Below are positions 7,227 through 12,678 of a stretch of DNA of 12,678 nucleotides, piece after piece (the stretch's first letter is position 1; every line of letters begins with the position of its first letter). The translations under genes were made by a program, and so were the position numbers. The stretch covers positions 1-12,678 of the forward strand of contig JAAPAA010000344.1 in the NCBI GenBank assembly GCA_012274165.1, written 5' to 3'. Source of the stretch: Thiobacillaceae bacterium (lineage in GTDB: Bacteria > Pseudomonadota > Gammaproteobacteria > Burkholderiales > Thiobacillaceae). The notes under the pieces were generated by a model. The model was not told the origin of the DNA. It saw only the letters and a program-made list of their open reading frames with translations, and did no database searches.

Positions 7227-7646
7227 TCAGCGCTGGCGGCGGACGCGAACGATGAGGTCGATGCCTTCAGTCACCATGCCGTCCGGCAGCGGGGGCAATC
7301 CGGAAATCTGCACCGATCCGGCGTCAATGTCGGACAGCTTGCCGCTGTCCACTTCGTATAGATGGTGGTGCGGGTTGGTATTGGGATCGTAGAACACCTT
7401 GCTGGGATCGACGATCACTTCGCGTACCAGACCTTTGTCCAGAAACAGCTTCAAGGTGTTGTAGACCGTGGCCTTGGAAGTTTCCGAGTGGCTGGTGTTG
7501 ACGAACGCCATCACCTGATCGGCCGAGAGATGTTCGTGGCGCGAAAACAGGGCATACGCAATCTCGATCCGCTGATGGGTTGGATTGATCTCGTGGCTGC
7601 GCAATAGCCCTGCCATGTTGTCACGCGTGTAATTCATGCGCGCCAT
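7227..7646 (-). CDS. Fur-family regulator, Irr-like and cysteine-free
   Basis: Metal- or heme-responsive DNA-binding protein of about 139 residues. The N-terminal winged helix spans roughly residues 8-82 (NPTHQRIEIA at 21-30, SKATVYNTLKLF at 57-68), followed by a short dimerisation domain. HHH is at residues 93-95, in the segment aligning with E. coli Fur HHDHLICLDCGK. Here the two zinc cysteines are replaced by Glu and Ser, and the protein contains no cysteine at all. The C-terminal pattern (SGLPPLPDGM, then IDLIVRVRR) recalls Irr, the heme-dependent iron regulator of alphaproteobacteria. The exact signal is not provable from sequence. The start is uncertain: ATG 7646, ATG 7637 and TTG 7658 are all in frame before an upstream stop, and none has a clear Shine-Dalgarno. 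It diverges from hisD across 130 bp. Confidence 0.88.
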   Translation of the reverse strand: MARMNYTRDNMAGLLRSHEINPTHQRIEIAYALFSRHEHLSADQVMAFVNTSHSETSKATVYNTLKLFLDKGLVREVIVDPSKVFYDPNTNPHHHLYEVDSGKLSDIDAGSVQISGLPPLPDGMVTEGIDLIVRVRRQR

Positions 7647-7674
7647 GATAATGGGCAATCTGGACTTTGTCTAA

Positions 7675-7706
7675 CTCCCGGAATAAGTATGACTATCATC
7701 TGGGAG
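7675..7706. promoter_or_regulatory. Dyad in the Fur-like/hisD divergent region
   Basis: CTCCCGGA (7675-7682) and TCTGGGAG (7699-7706) are inverted repeats matching at 7 of 8 positions, with a 16-bp AT-rich spacer. The spacer area holds TAAGTATGACTATCA (7684-7698), which only loosely resembles a Fur box. The dyad is about 30 bp upstream of the Fur-like start and about 70 bp upstream of hisD, so it could be an operator for either gene. No binding evidence exists in the sequence itself. Confidence 0.3.
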
Positions 7707-7741
7707 CGCCATGCCGGTCGAAGCAACGTGCCAAAAACCGG

Positions 7742-7747
7742 TACAAT
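7742..7747 (+). promoter_or_regulatory. Possible -10 element for hisD
   Basis: TACAAT matches the TATAAT consensus at 5 of 6 positions and lies 29 nt before the GTG start of hisD. A -35 candidate at suitable spacing is poor (TCGAAG at 7718-7723), so the assignment rests mainly on position. Confidence 0.35.
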
Positions 7748-7776
7748 CGAGGACGAATTTTTGGAAACGGAATCCC

Positions 7777-9081
7777 GTGGTAACGCTCACCCGACTCGAT
7801 AGTGCGCAGCCTGATTTTCAGGCTCGCCTGACCCAGTTGTTGCAGTTTGATGATGCCGCCGATGCTGCCATTGAGCAGACGGTGGCCGAGATTTTGCATG
7901 ACGTGAAAAAGCGCGGCGATGCCGCCGTCCTCGAATACACCGAACGCTTTGACCGCCTGTCGGCGCCCTCGCTTGCCAGCCTGGAATTGAGCGCGGCTCA
8001 GTTGCAAACTGCGCTCGATCACTTGCCCGCCGACACCCGCCAGGCGCTGGAAGCCGCAGCCGAACGCGTGCGCCGCTATCACGAGAAGCAAACCCAGGCA
8101 TCGTGGACGTACACCGAAGACGACGGCACGGTGCTGGGACAAAAAATCACCCCGCTCGACCGGGTTGGCCTGTATGTGCCGGGCGGCAAGGCGGCGTATC
8201 CGTCGTCGGTGCTGATGAACGCGATCCCGGCCAAGGTGGCGGGCGTGGGCGAACTCATCATGGTGGTGCCGACGCCGGGCGGCGAACACAATCAACTGGT
8301 GCTGGCCGCCGCTGCGATTGCCGGCGTGGATCGCGTGTTCACCATCGGCGGTGCGCAGGCGGTGGCGGCACTGGCGTATGGCACTGCAACTGTGCCGCAG
8401 GTCGATAAAATCGTCGGGCCCGGCAATGCCTATGTCGCAGCGGCCAAGCGTCGCGTATTCGGCACCGTCGGCATCGACATGATCGCCGGGCCGTCCGAGA
8501 TTCTGGTGATTGCCGATGGCAACACGCCGCCCGAATGGGTGGCGATGGATTTGTTCTCGCAGGCCGAACACGATGAAATGGCGCAGTCGATTTTGCTGTC
8601 GCCCGACGCGGCTTATCTGGATGCCGTGGCTGCGGCCATCGACAGGCTGATCGCCGAGATGCCACGCAGTGAGGTGATCCGCACCTCATTGACCAATCGT
8701 GGCGCGCTGATCAAGACGCGCGACCTGGCTGACGCTGCGGCGATTTCGAACAGCATTGCACCTGAACATCTGGAGTTGTCGATAACCGACCCCGACGCGC
8801 TGCTGCCGTTGCTGAAGCATGCGGGTGCGATTTTCATGGGCAAGAACACCTGCGAAGCGCTTGGCGATTACTGCGCTGGGCCGAATCACGTGCTGCCCAC
8901 CTCGCGCACCGCGCGTTTCTCGTCGCCGCTGGGTGTCTACGACTTCCAGAAGCGCAGCAGCCTGATCCACGTGTCGCAGGCGGGCGCGCAAACGCTCGGC
9001 AAGATTGCAGCCACGCTTGCGTACGGCGAAGGCCTGCAGGCGCATGCGCGTTCTGCTGAATATCGCCTGGTTCACAAATGA
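7777..9081 (+). CDS. hisD: Histidinol dehydrogenase
   Basis: Catalyses the last two steps of histidine synthesis: NAD-dependent oxidation of L-histidinol through histidinal to histidine, as a zinc-dependent dimer. From GTG 7777 the protein has 434 residues, the same as E. coli HisD. Zinc and catalytic residues are present: Gln262 and His265 (in SQAEHDE), Glu330-His331 (in IAPEHLE), Asp364 (in GDYCAGPNHVLPT), Glu418 and His423 near the C-terminus. The signature IDMIAGPSEILVIADG lies just before the first zinc ligands. An ATG at 7711 is in frame but would add 22 residues unlike the family and would place the likely -10 element inside the gene, so I chose GTG 7777, which has GGAA about 7 nt upstream. 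It is the first gene of this cluster; hisG is not upstream. Confidence 0.97.
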   Translation: MVTLTRLDSAQPDFQARLTQLLQFDDAADAAIEQTVAEILHDVKKRGDAAVLEYTERFDRLSAPSLASLELSAAQLQTALDHLPADTRQALEAAAERVRRYHEKQTQASWTYTEDDGTVLGQKITPLDRVGLYVPGGKAAYPSSVLMNAIPAKVAGVGELIMVVPTPGGEHNQLVLAAAAIAGVDRVFTIGGAQAVAALAYGTATVPQVDKIVGPGNAYVAAAKRRVFGTVGIDMIAGPSEILVIADGNTPPEWVAMDLFSQAEHDEMAQSILLSPDAAYLDAVAAAIDRLIAEMPRSEVIRTSLTNRGALIKTRDLADAAAISNSIAPEHLELSITDPDALLPLLKHAGAIFMGKNTCEALGDYCAGPNHVLPTSRTARFSSPLGVYDFQKRSSLIHVSQAGAQTLGKIAATLAYGEGLQAHARSAEYRLVHK

Positions 9082-9094
9082 ACTCGCTGCCGCA

Positions 9095-10153
9095 ATGAGC
9101 CAGTATTGGAGCGCCGTGGTGCACGGCCTGACGCCCTATGTGCCGGGCGAGCAGCCGAAGCTGGCCAATCTGGTCAAGCTCAACACCAACGAGAATCCCT
9201 ATGGACCCAGCCCGCGCGTGCTCGACGCCGTGCGCGCCGAAACAGCTGACACCCTGCGCCTGTATCCCGACCCCAATTCCGACCGCCTGCGCGCGGGCAT
9301 CGCCGCTTATCACGGCGTGAATGCCGACCAGGTGTTCGTCGGCAATGGTTCGGACGAGGTGCTGGCGCATGCCTTCATGGCGTTGTTAAAGCACGACGCG
9401 CCGATTTTGTTTCCCGACATCAGCTACAGCTTTTATCCGGTGTATTGCGGTTTGTATGAAATCGCCTTCCGGATGATTCCGCTGACGGATTCGTTCGAGA
9501 TCAAGGTCGACGATTACCTGATGCCCAACGGCGGGGTGATTTTCCCCAACCCCAATGCACCGACCGGGCGCGTGTTGGCATTAAGTGAAATTGAGCGTCT
9601 GCTGACAGGCAATGCGGATTCAGTGGTGGTGATCGATGAAGCGTATATCGATTTCGGCGGCGAATCGGCGGTGAGCCTGGTGGCGCGCTACCCGCAACTG
9701 CTGGTGACCCGCACGCTGTCCAAGTCGCATGCCCTGGCGGGTTTGCGCGTGGGTTACGCCATCGGTCAGGCGCATTTGATCGAGGCGCTCAACCGCGTCA
9801 AGGACAGCTTCAACTCCTATCCGCTCGACCGCCTGGCGCAGGCGGGCGCACTGGCATCGCTGCAGGATCACGCGTATTTCGAAGCGTTGTGCGCCAAGGT
9901 GGTGGCGACCCGCACCCGGCAGGTGGCCGCGATGGCCGAAATGGGGTTCGATGTGCTGCCGTCAGCAGCCAATTTCATCTTCGCCCGTCACCCCGCGCAC
10001 GATGGCGCCGAACTGGCTGCGAGCCTGCGTGAACGCAGCATCATCGTGCGCCATTTCAAGAATCCAGCCCGTATTGCGCCGTTTTTGCGCATCACCGTGG
10101 GCACCGATGCGCAATGCGATGCGTTACTCACCGCATTGAAAGCACTGTGCTGA
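9095..10153 (+). CDS. hisC: Histidinol-phosphate aminotransferase
   Basis: PLP-dependent class I/II aminotransferase that converts imidazole acetol phosphate and glutamate to L-histidinol phosphate and 2-oxoglutarate. It has 352 residues (E. coli HisC: 356). The N-terminal LNTNENPYGPSPRV, the central NPNAPTGRVL and the VVIDEAYIDFG segment match the family. The Schiff-base lysine is Lys210 in TRTLSKSHALAGLRVGYAIG. An in-frame start at 9005 exists but would overlap hisD by 77 nt, so the ATG at 9095 was chosen; it lies 13 nt after the hisD stop. No clear Shine-Dalgarno precedes it, which is consistent with translational coupling to hisD. Confidence 0.97.
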   Translation: MSQYWSAVVHGLTPYVPGEQPKLANLVKLNTNENPYGPSPRVLDAVRAETADTLRLYPDPNSDRLRAGIAAYHGVNADQVFVGNGSDEVLAHAFMALLKHDAPILFPDISYSFYPVYCGLYEIAFRMIPLTDSFEIKVDDYLMPNGGVIFPNPNAPTGRVLALSEIERLLTGNADSVVVIDEAYIDFGGESAVSLVARYPQLLVTRTLSKSHALAGLRVGYAIGQAHLIEALNRVKDSFNSYPLDRLAQAGALASLQDHAYFEALCAKVVATRTRQVAAMAEMGFDVLPSAANFIFARHPAHDGAELAASLRERSIIVRHFKNPARIAPFLRITVGTDAQCDALLTALKALC

Positions 10154-10167
10154 AAACCATAGTGGCC

Positions 10168-10176
10168 TGCTAGAAT
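10168..10176 (+). promoter_or_regulatory. Possible internal promoter before hisB
   Basis: TGCTAGAAT reads as an extended -10 element (TG, one base, then TAGAAT, 5 of 6 to consensus). It lies in the 50-bp hisC-hisB gap, 27 nt before the hisB start. A -35 match is weak (CTGAAA at 10150-10155, spacing 15). Confidence 0.35.
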
Positions 10177-10203
10177 CCTTTTACAGCTTTATTTCCCGAC
10201 GCC

Positions 10204-10791
10204 ATGCGCACCGCCACCGTTACACGCAACACCCTGGAAACCCAGATTACCGTCAGCCTCAATCTCGACGGCACCGGCGCCGCCACGCTCGCGACCGGCG
10301 TGCCGTTTCTCGATCACATGCTTGACCAGATTGCACGCCACGGTCTGATTGACATGGATATCCAGGCCAAAGGTGATCTGCATATCGATGCCCACCATAC
10401 CGTCGAAGACACCGGCATCACCTTCGGCCAAGCCTTCGCACAGGCGCTTGGCGATAAAAAAGGCATCCGCCGCTATGGCCATGCCTATGTGCCGCTGGAC
10501 GAGGCGCTGTCGCGTGTGGTGATCGATCTGTCGGGTCGTCCGGGGATCGAATACCACGTTGATTACACGCGGGCGCGCATCGGTGATTTCGATGTCGATC
10601 TGTTCCTCGAGTTTTTCCGCGGCTTCATCAACCATGCCGGCGCCACGCTGCATATCGATAACCTGCGCGGCATCAACGCACACCATCAGGCTGAGACGAT
10701 TTTCAAGGCATTTGGTCGTGCGCTGCGCATGGCGGTTGAAACCGACGTGCGCATGGGCGACGTGATGCCGTCGACAAAGGGCGTTCTATGA
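10204..10791 (+). CDS. hisB: Imidazoleglycerol-phosphate dehydratase (monofunctional)
   Basis: Dehydrates imidazole glycerol phosphate to imidazole acetol phosphate, using manganese bound between subunits of a large symmetric oligomer. It has 195 residues, the size of the stand-alone dehydratase; the histidinol-phosphatase domain fused at the N-terminus in E. coli HisB is absent, so that step must come from a separate gene. Metal-binding motifs are visible: FLDHML around His38, DAHHTVEDTG at residues 62-71 and NAHHQAETIF at 158-167. The ATG at 10204 fits the family start; no Shine-Dalgarno is apparent. It lies 50 nt after hisC, the largest gap in the operon, and a possible extended -10 is found there. 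Confidence 0.97.
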   Translation: MRTATVTRNTLETQITVSLNLDGTGAATLATGVPFLDHMLDQIARHGLIDMDIQAKGDLHIDAHHTVEDTGITFGQAFAQALGDKKGIRRYGHAYVPLDEALSRVVIDLSGRPGIEYHVDYTRARIGDFDVDLFLEFFRGFINHAGATLHIDNLRGINAHHQAETIFKAFGRALRMAVETDVRMGDVMPSTKGVL

Positions 10792-10813
10792 CGTGCGAAA
10801 AAAAGGCTGCGCG

Positions 10814-11500
10814 GTGAGCGTGGATATCGCCGTCATCGACTACGGCATGGGCAATCTGCGGTCGGTATCCAAAGCCATCGAGCACGTTGCGCCGGCCATG
10901 TCGGTGGTGGTGACATCCGACCCCGCCGTGATTGCCGGGGCGGGGCGCGTGGTGTTTCCCGGACAAGGCGCCGCGCCCGACTGCATGCGCGAAATCGATG
11001 CGCGCGGTTTGCGCCAGGTGATTATCGACGCCGCCCATAACAAACCGTTTCTGGGCATCTGCATGGGCATGCAGGTGCTGTTCGAACACAGCGAGGAAGG
11101 CGATACCGCGTGCCTGGGCATTCTGCCCGGCACGGTGCAGCGCTTTCCAGCCGAGGCGATGGTTGATGCCGCGGGCAACAAGCTCAAGGTGCCGCACATG
11201 GGCTGGAACAACGTCCATCAGGCGGGGCCGCATCCGCTATGGGTGGGGATCGAAGAAGGCGAACGCTTTTATTTCGTTCACAGCTACTTCGTCCAGCCTA
11301 CCGCACCCGATGTGATCGCCGGTTTTTCGCATTACCCGTTTCCGTTTACCTGTGCAGTCGCAACAGGCAATATCTTTGCAGTTCAGTTTCATCCGGAAAA
11401 AAGCCAGAACGCCGGATTGATGCTGCTGGGTAATTTTGTCACCTGGAATCCGGGTGGGATTGAAGCCGCCTGTGATATGTCTGGTGCAGCCTGCGCCTGA
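10814..11500 (+). CDS. hisH: Imidazole glycerol phosphate synthase, glutaminase subunit
   Basis: Class I glutamine amidotransferase that hydrolyses glutamine and passes ammonia to HisF. The start at GTG 10814 gives 228 residues beginning MSVDIAVIDYGMGNLRSV; it has AAGG 7 nt upstream (10803-10806), while GTG 10793 and GTG 10820 are less well placed. The triad is complete: Cys83 in GICMGMQ, and His193 and Glu195 in QFHPEKSQ. The motif PHMGWNNV and the YFVHSYF segment are typical of HisH. After the usual end (LGNFVTW) there is a tail of about 16 residues that I do not recall as conserved. The last codons overlap a terminator-like hairpin. It lies 22 nt after hisB. Confidence 0.96.
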   Translation: MSVDIAVIDYGMGNLRSVSKAIEHVAPAMSVVVTSDPAVIAGAGRVVFPGQGAAPDCMREIDARGLRQVIIDAAHNKPFLGICMGMQVLFEHSEEGDTACLGILPGTVQRFPAEAMVDAAGNKLKVPHMGWNNVHQAGPHPLWVGIEEGERFYFVHSYFVQPTAPDVIAGFSHYPFPFTCAVATGNIFAVQFHPEKSQNAGLMLLGNFVTWNPGGIEAACDMSGAACA

Positions 11501-11507
11501 TTTTTTT
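11480..11507 (+). terminator. Terminator-like hairpin and T-tract between hisH and hisA
   Basis: GGTGCA (11483-11488) pairs with TGCGCC (11492-11497), with one G/T wobble, around a GCC loop. A T/T mismatch and two more pairs extend the base to 11480/11500. Seven consecutive T bases follow at once (11501-11507). This is the shape of an intrinsic terminator, though the stem is short. It sits at the very end of hisH inside the his operon, so it could only act partially or conditionally unless hisA has its own promoter. Confidence 0.45.
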
Positions 11508-11543
11508 GTTTAATTTATCTTCCAACTTTTCTGTTGTACGACC

Positions 11544-12299
11544 ATGCTGATTATTCCTGCGATCGATCTTAAAGACGGCCATTGCGTACGCCTCGAACAG
11601 GGCGAAATGGCCTCGGCCACCGTGTTTTCCGAGGATCCTGCCGCGACCGCACTCCACTGGAAAGCGCTGGGTGCGCGCCGCCTCCATCTGGTCGACCTCA
11701 ACGGCGCGTTTGCCGGCAAGCCGATCAACGACGCGGCGATCCGCTCGATCGTTGATGCGGTCGGCGACGACATGCCGGTGCAGCTGGGTGGTGGCATCCG
11801 CGACCTCGCCACCATCGAACGCTACCTCGACGACGGCGTGCGCTACGTCATCATCGGCACCGCAGCGGTGAAAAACCCCGGCTTCCTGCACGAAGCCTGT
11901 GATGCGTTTCCTGGGCATGTGATGGTCGGACTCGATGCCAGGGACGGCAAGATCGCGGTAGAGGGCTGGTCCAAAATCACCGGCCACGATGTCATCGATC
12001 TGGCCAAACGTTTTGAAGGCTATGGCGTCGAAGCCATTATTTATACCGACATCGGCCGTGACGGCATGTTGAACGGAGTGAATATCGAGGCCACCCAAAA
12101 ACTGGCGCAGGCGCTGTCGATCCCGGTGATTGCCAGTGGCGGCATTACCAATCTCGACGATGTGAGAGCGCTCTCGACCGTCGCCAAGGACGGCATCATC
12201 GGCGCGATCACGGGCCGTGCGATCTATCAGGGCACGCTCGATTTTGTTGTTGCGCAGAAACTGGCGGATGAACTGGCTGGCGGCGTCTTCGGCGTCTGA
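11544..12299 (+). CDS. hisA: ProFAR isomerase (phosphoribosyl-formimino AICAR-P isomerase)
   Basis: TIM-barrel enzyme that isomerises ProFAR to PRFAR, the substrate of the HisFH synthase. It has 251 residues, a little longer than E. coli HisA (245). The catalytic aspartates are Asp8 (LIIPAIDLKDG) and Asp131 (VGLDARDG). Phosphate-binding loops are seen as QLGGGIR (80-86) and ASGGITN (197-203), and the duplicated half-barrel pattern is intact. The ATG at 11544 follows hisH by 43 nt of T-rich sequence without a Shine-Dalgarno. A TTTAAT element (11509-11514, 5 of 6 to a -10) lies there but lacks a -35. hisF begins 15 nt after the stop. Confidence 0.97.
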   Translation: MLIIPAIDLKDGHCVRLEQGEMASATVFSEDPAATALHWKALGARRLHLVDLNGAFAGKPINDAAIRSIVDAVGDDMPVQLGGGIRDLATIERYLDDGVRYVIIGTAAVKNPGFLHEACDAFPGHVMVGLDARDGKIAVEGWSKITGHDVIDLAKRFEGYGVEAIIYTDIGRDGMLNGVNIEATQKLAQALSIPVIASGGITNLDDVRALSTVAKDGIIGAITGRAIYQGTLDFVVAQKLADELAGGVFGV

Positions 12300-12314
12300 C
12301 TGGATAGCCTGGCC

Positions 12315-12678
12315 ATGCTCGCGAAACGCATCATTCCCTGTCTTGACGTAACCAATGGCCGGGTGGTCAAAGGCGTCAATTTCGTCGAGCTGAAAGACGC
12401 GGGCGACCCGGTTGAAATTGCGCGCCGCTACAACGAAGCGGGTGCCGACGAACTCACTTTCCTGGATATCACTGCGTCCAGCGACAACCGCGATCTGATT
12501 CTGCACATCATTGAAGCGGTCGCGTCTGAAGTGTTCATTCCGTTGACGGTCGGTGGCGGTGTGCGTGCGGTAGCTGACGTACAGCGCCTGTTGAACGCGG
12601 GTGCCGACAAGGTCGGCATCAATACCTCGGCAGTCATCAACCCGCAACTGGTGAAAGATGCGGCTGATCGTTATGTAA
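12315..12678 (+). CDS. hisF: Imidazole glycerol phosphate synthase, cyclase subunit (3' end outside window)
   Basis: TIM-barrel cyclase that uses ammonia from HisH to turn PRFAR into imidazole glycerol phosphate and AICAR. The first 121 codons are present and the frame is still open at the window end; the full protein is about 250 residues. The N-terminal LAKRIIPCLDVTNGRVVKG carries the catalytic Asp11 and the conserved Lys19. DELTFLDITAS and the phosphate loop LTVGGGVR follow. The second catalytic aspartate (near 130) lies beyond the window. The start ATG is 15 nt after hisA. The last visible TAA letters are out of frame and are not a stop. Confidence 0.97.
   Translation, partial: MLAKRIIPCLDVTNGRVVKGVNFVELKDAGDPVEIARRYNEAGADELTFLDITASSDNRDLILHIIEAVASEVFIPLTVGGGVRAVADVQRLLNAGADKVGINTSAVINPQLVKDAADRYV

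Noticed and set aside
7684..7698. Possible Fur box
   Set aside because: TAAGTATGACTATCA matches only about 10 of 14 positions of a 7-1-7 Fur consensus, with one half poor, so it is mentioned only within the dyad.
7711..7776. 22-codon N-terminal extension of hisD from ATG 7711
   Set aside because: The extension has no family likeness, contains the likely -10 element, and HisD reaches its standard 434 residues from GTG 7777.
7696..8571. 291-codon open frame on the minus strand
   Set aside because: It is antisense to the first part of hisD, which matches the family over its full length.
11439..12647. 402-codon open frame on the minus strand
   Set aside because: It lies antisense over hisA and hisF, which are unambiguous by motif. 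The product is the low-complexity, His/Asp/Arg-rich type usual for a shadow frame.

Overview
The window is a GC-rich stretch of bacterial chromosome made of ordinary core genes. Gene content and protein similarity suggest a betaproteobacterium, perhaps of the Nitrosomonadales/Thiobacillaceae type. That placement is an inference from recalled protein likeness, not from a marker gene. I see no mobile element, CRISPR array, rRNA or tRNA, and coding density is high.

Layout. Positions 1-5712 carry four minus-strand genes, listed in transcription order: lplT (lysophospholipid transporter), a MgtC/SapB-DUF4010 membrane protein, prfB (release factor 2, with an intact programmed +1 frameshift), and pepN (aminopeptidase N, whose C-terminus lies beyond position 1). 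A 158-bp divergent region (5713-5870) separates them from a plus-strand pair: a CysL/CbbR-like LysR regulator and a one-base-overlapping small protein of unknown function. A minus-strand Fur-family gene of Irr-like, cysteine-free type follows (7227-7646). From 7777 to the window end runs a plus-strand histidine operon: hisD, hisC, hisB, hisH, hisA and the first 121 codons of hisF.

How the genes work together. HisH and HisF form imidazole glycerol phosphate synthase. HisA supplies its substrate, HisB dehydrates its product, and HisC and HisD complete later steps to histidine. hisG is not at the head of this cluster. The LysR gene and lplT diverge from a region holding a dyad with T-N11-A spacing, so the regulator may control itself and/or lplT. 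prfB lacks a visible Shine-Dalgarno and starts 11 nt after the DUF4010 gene, which suggests translational coupling on top of its frameshift autoregulation.

I did not find a convincing undescribed system. The points most worth a second look are the Irr-like Fur protein beside hisD, the LysR/small-protein pair with its candidate operator, a terminator-like hairpin inside the his operon between hisH and hisA, and the DUF4010-prfB arrangement.
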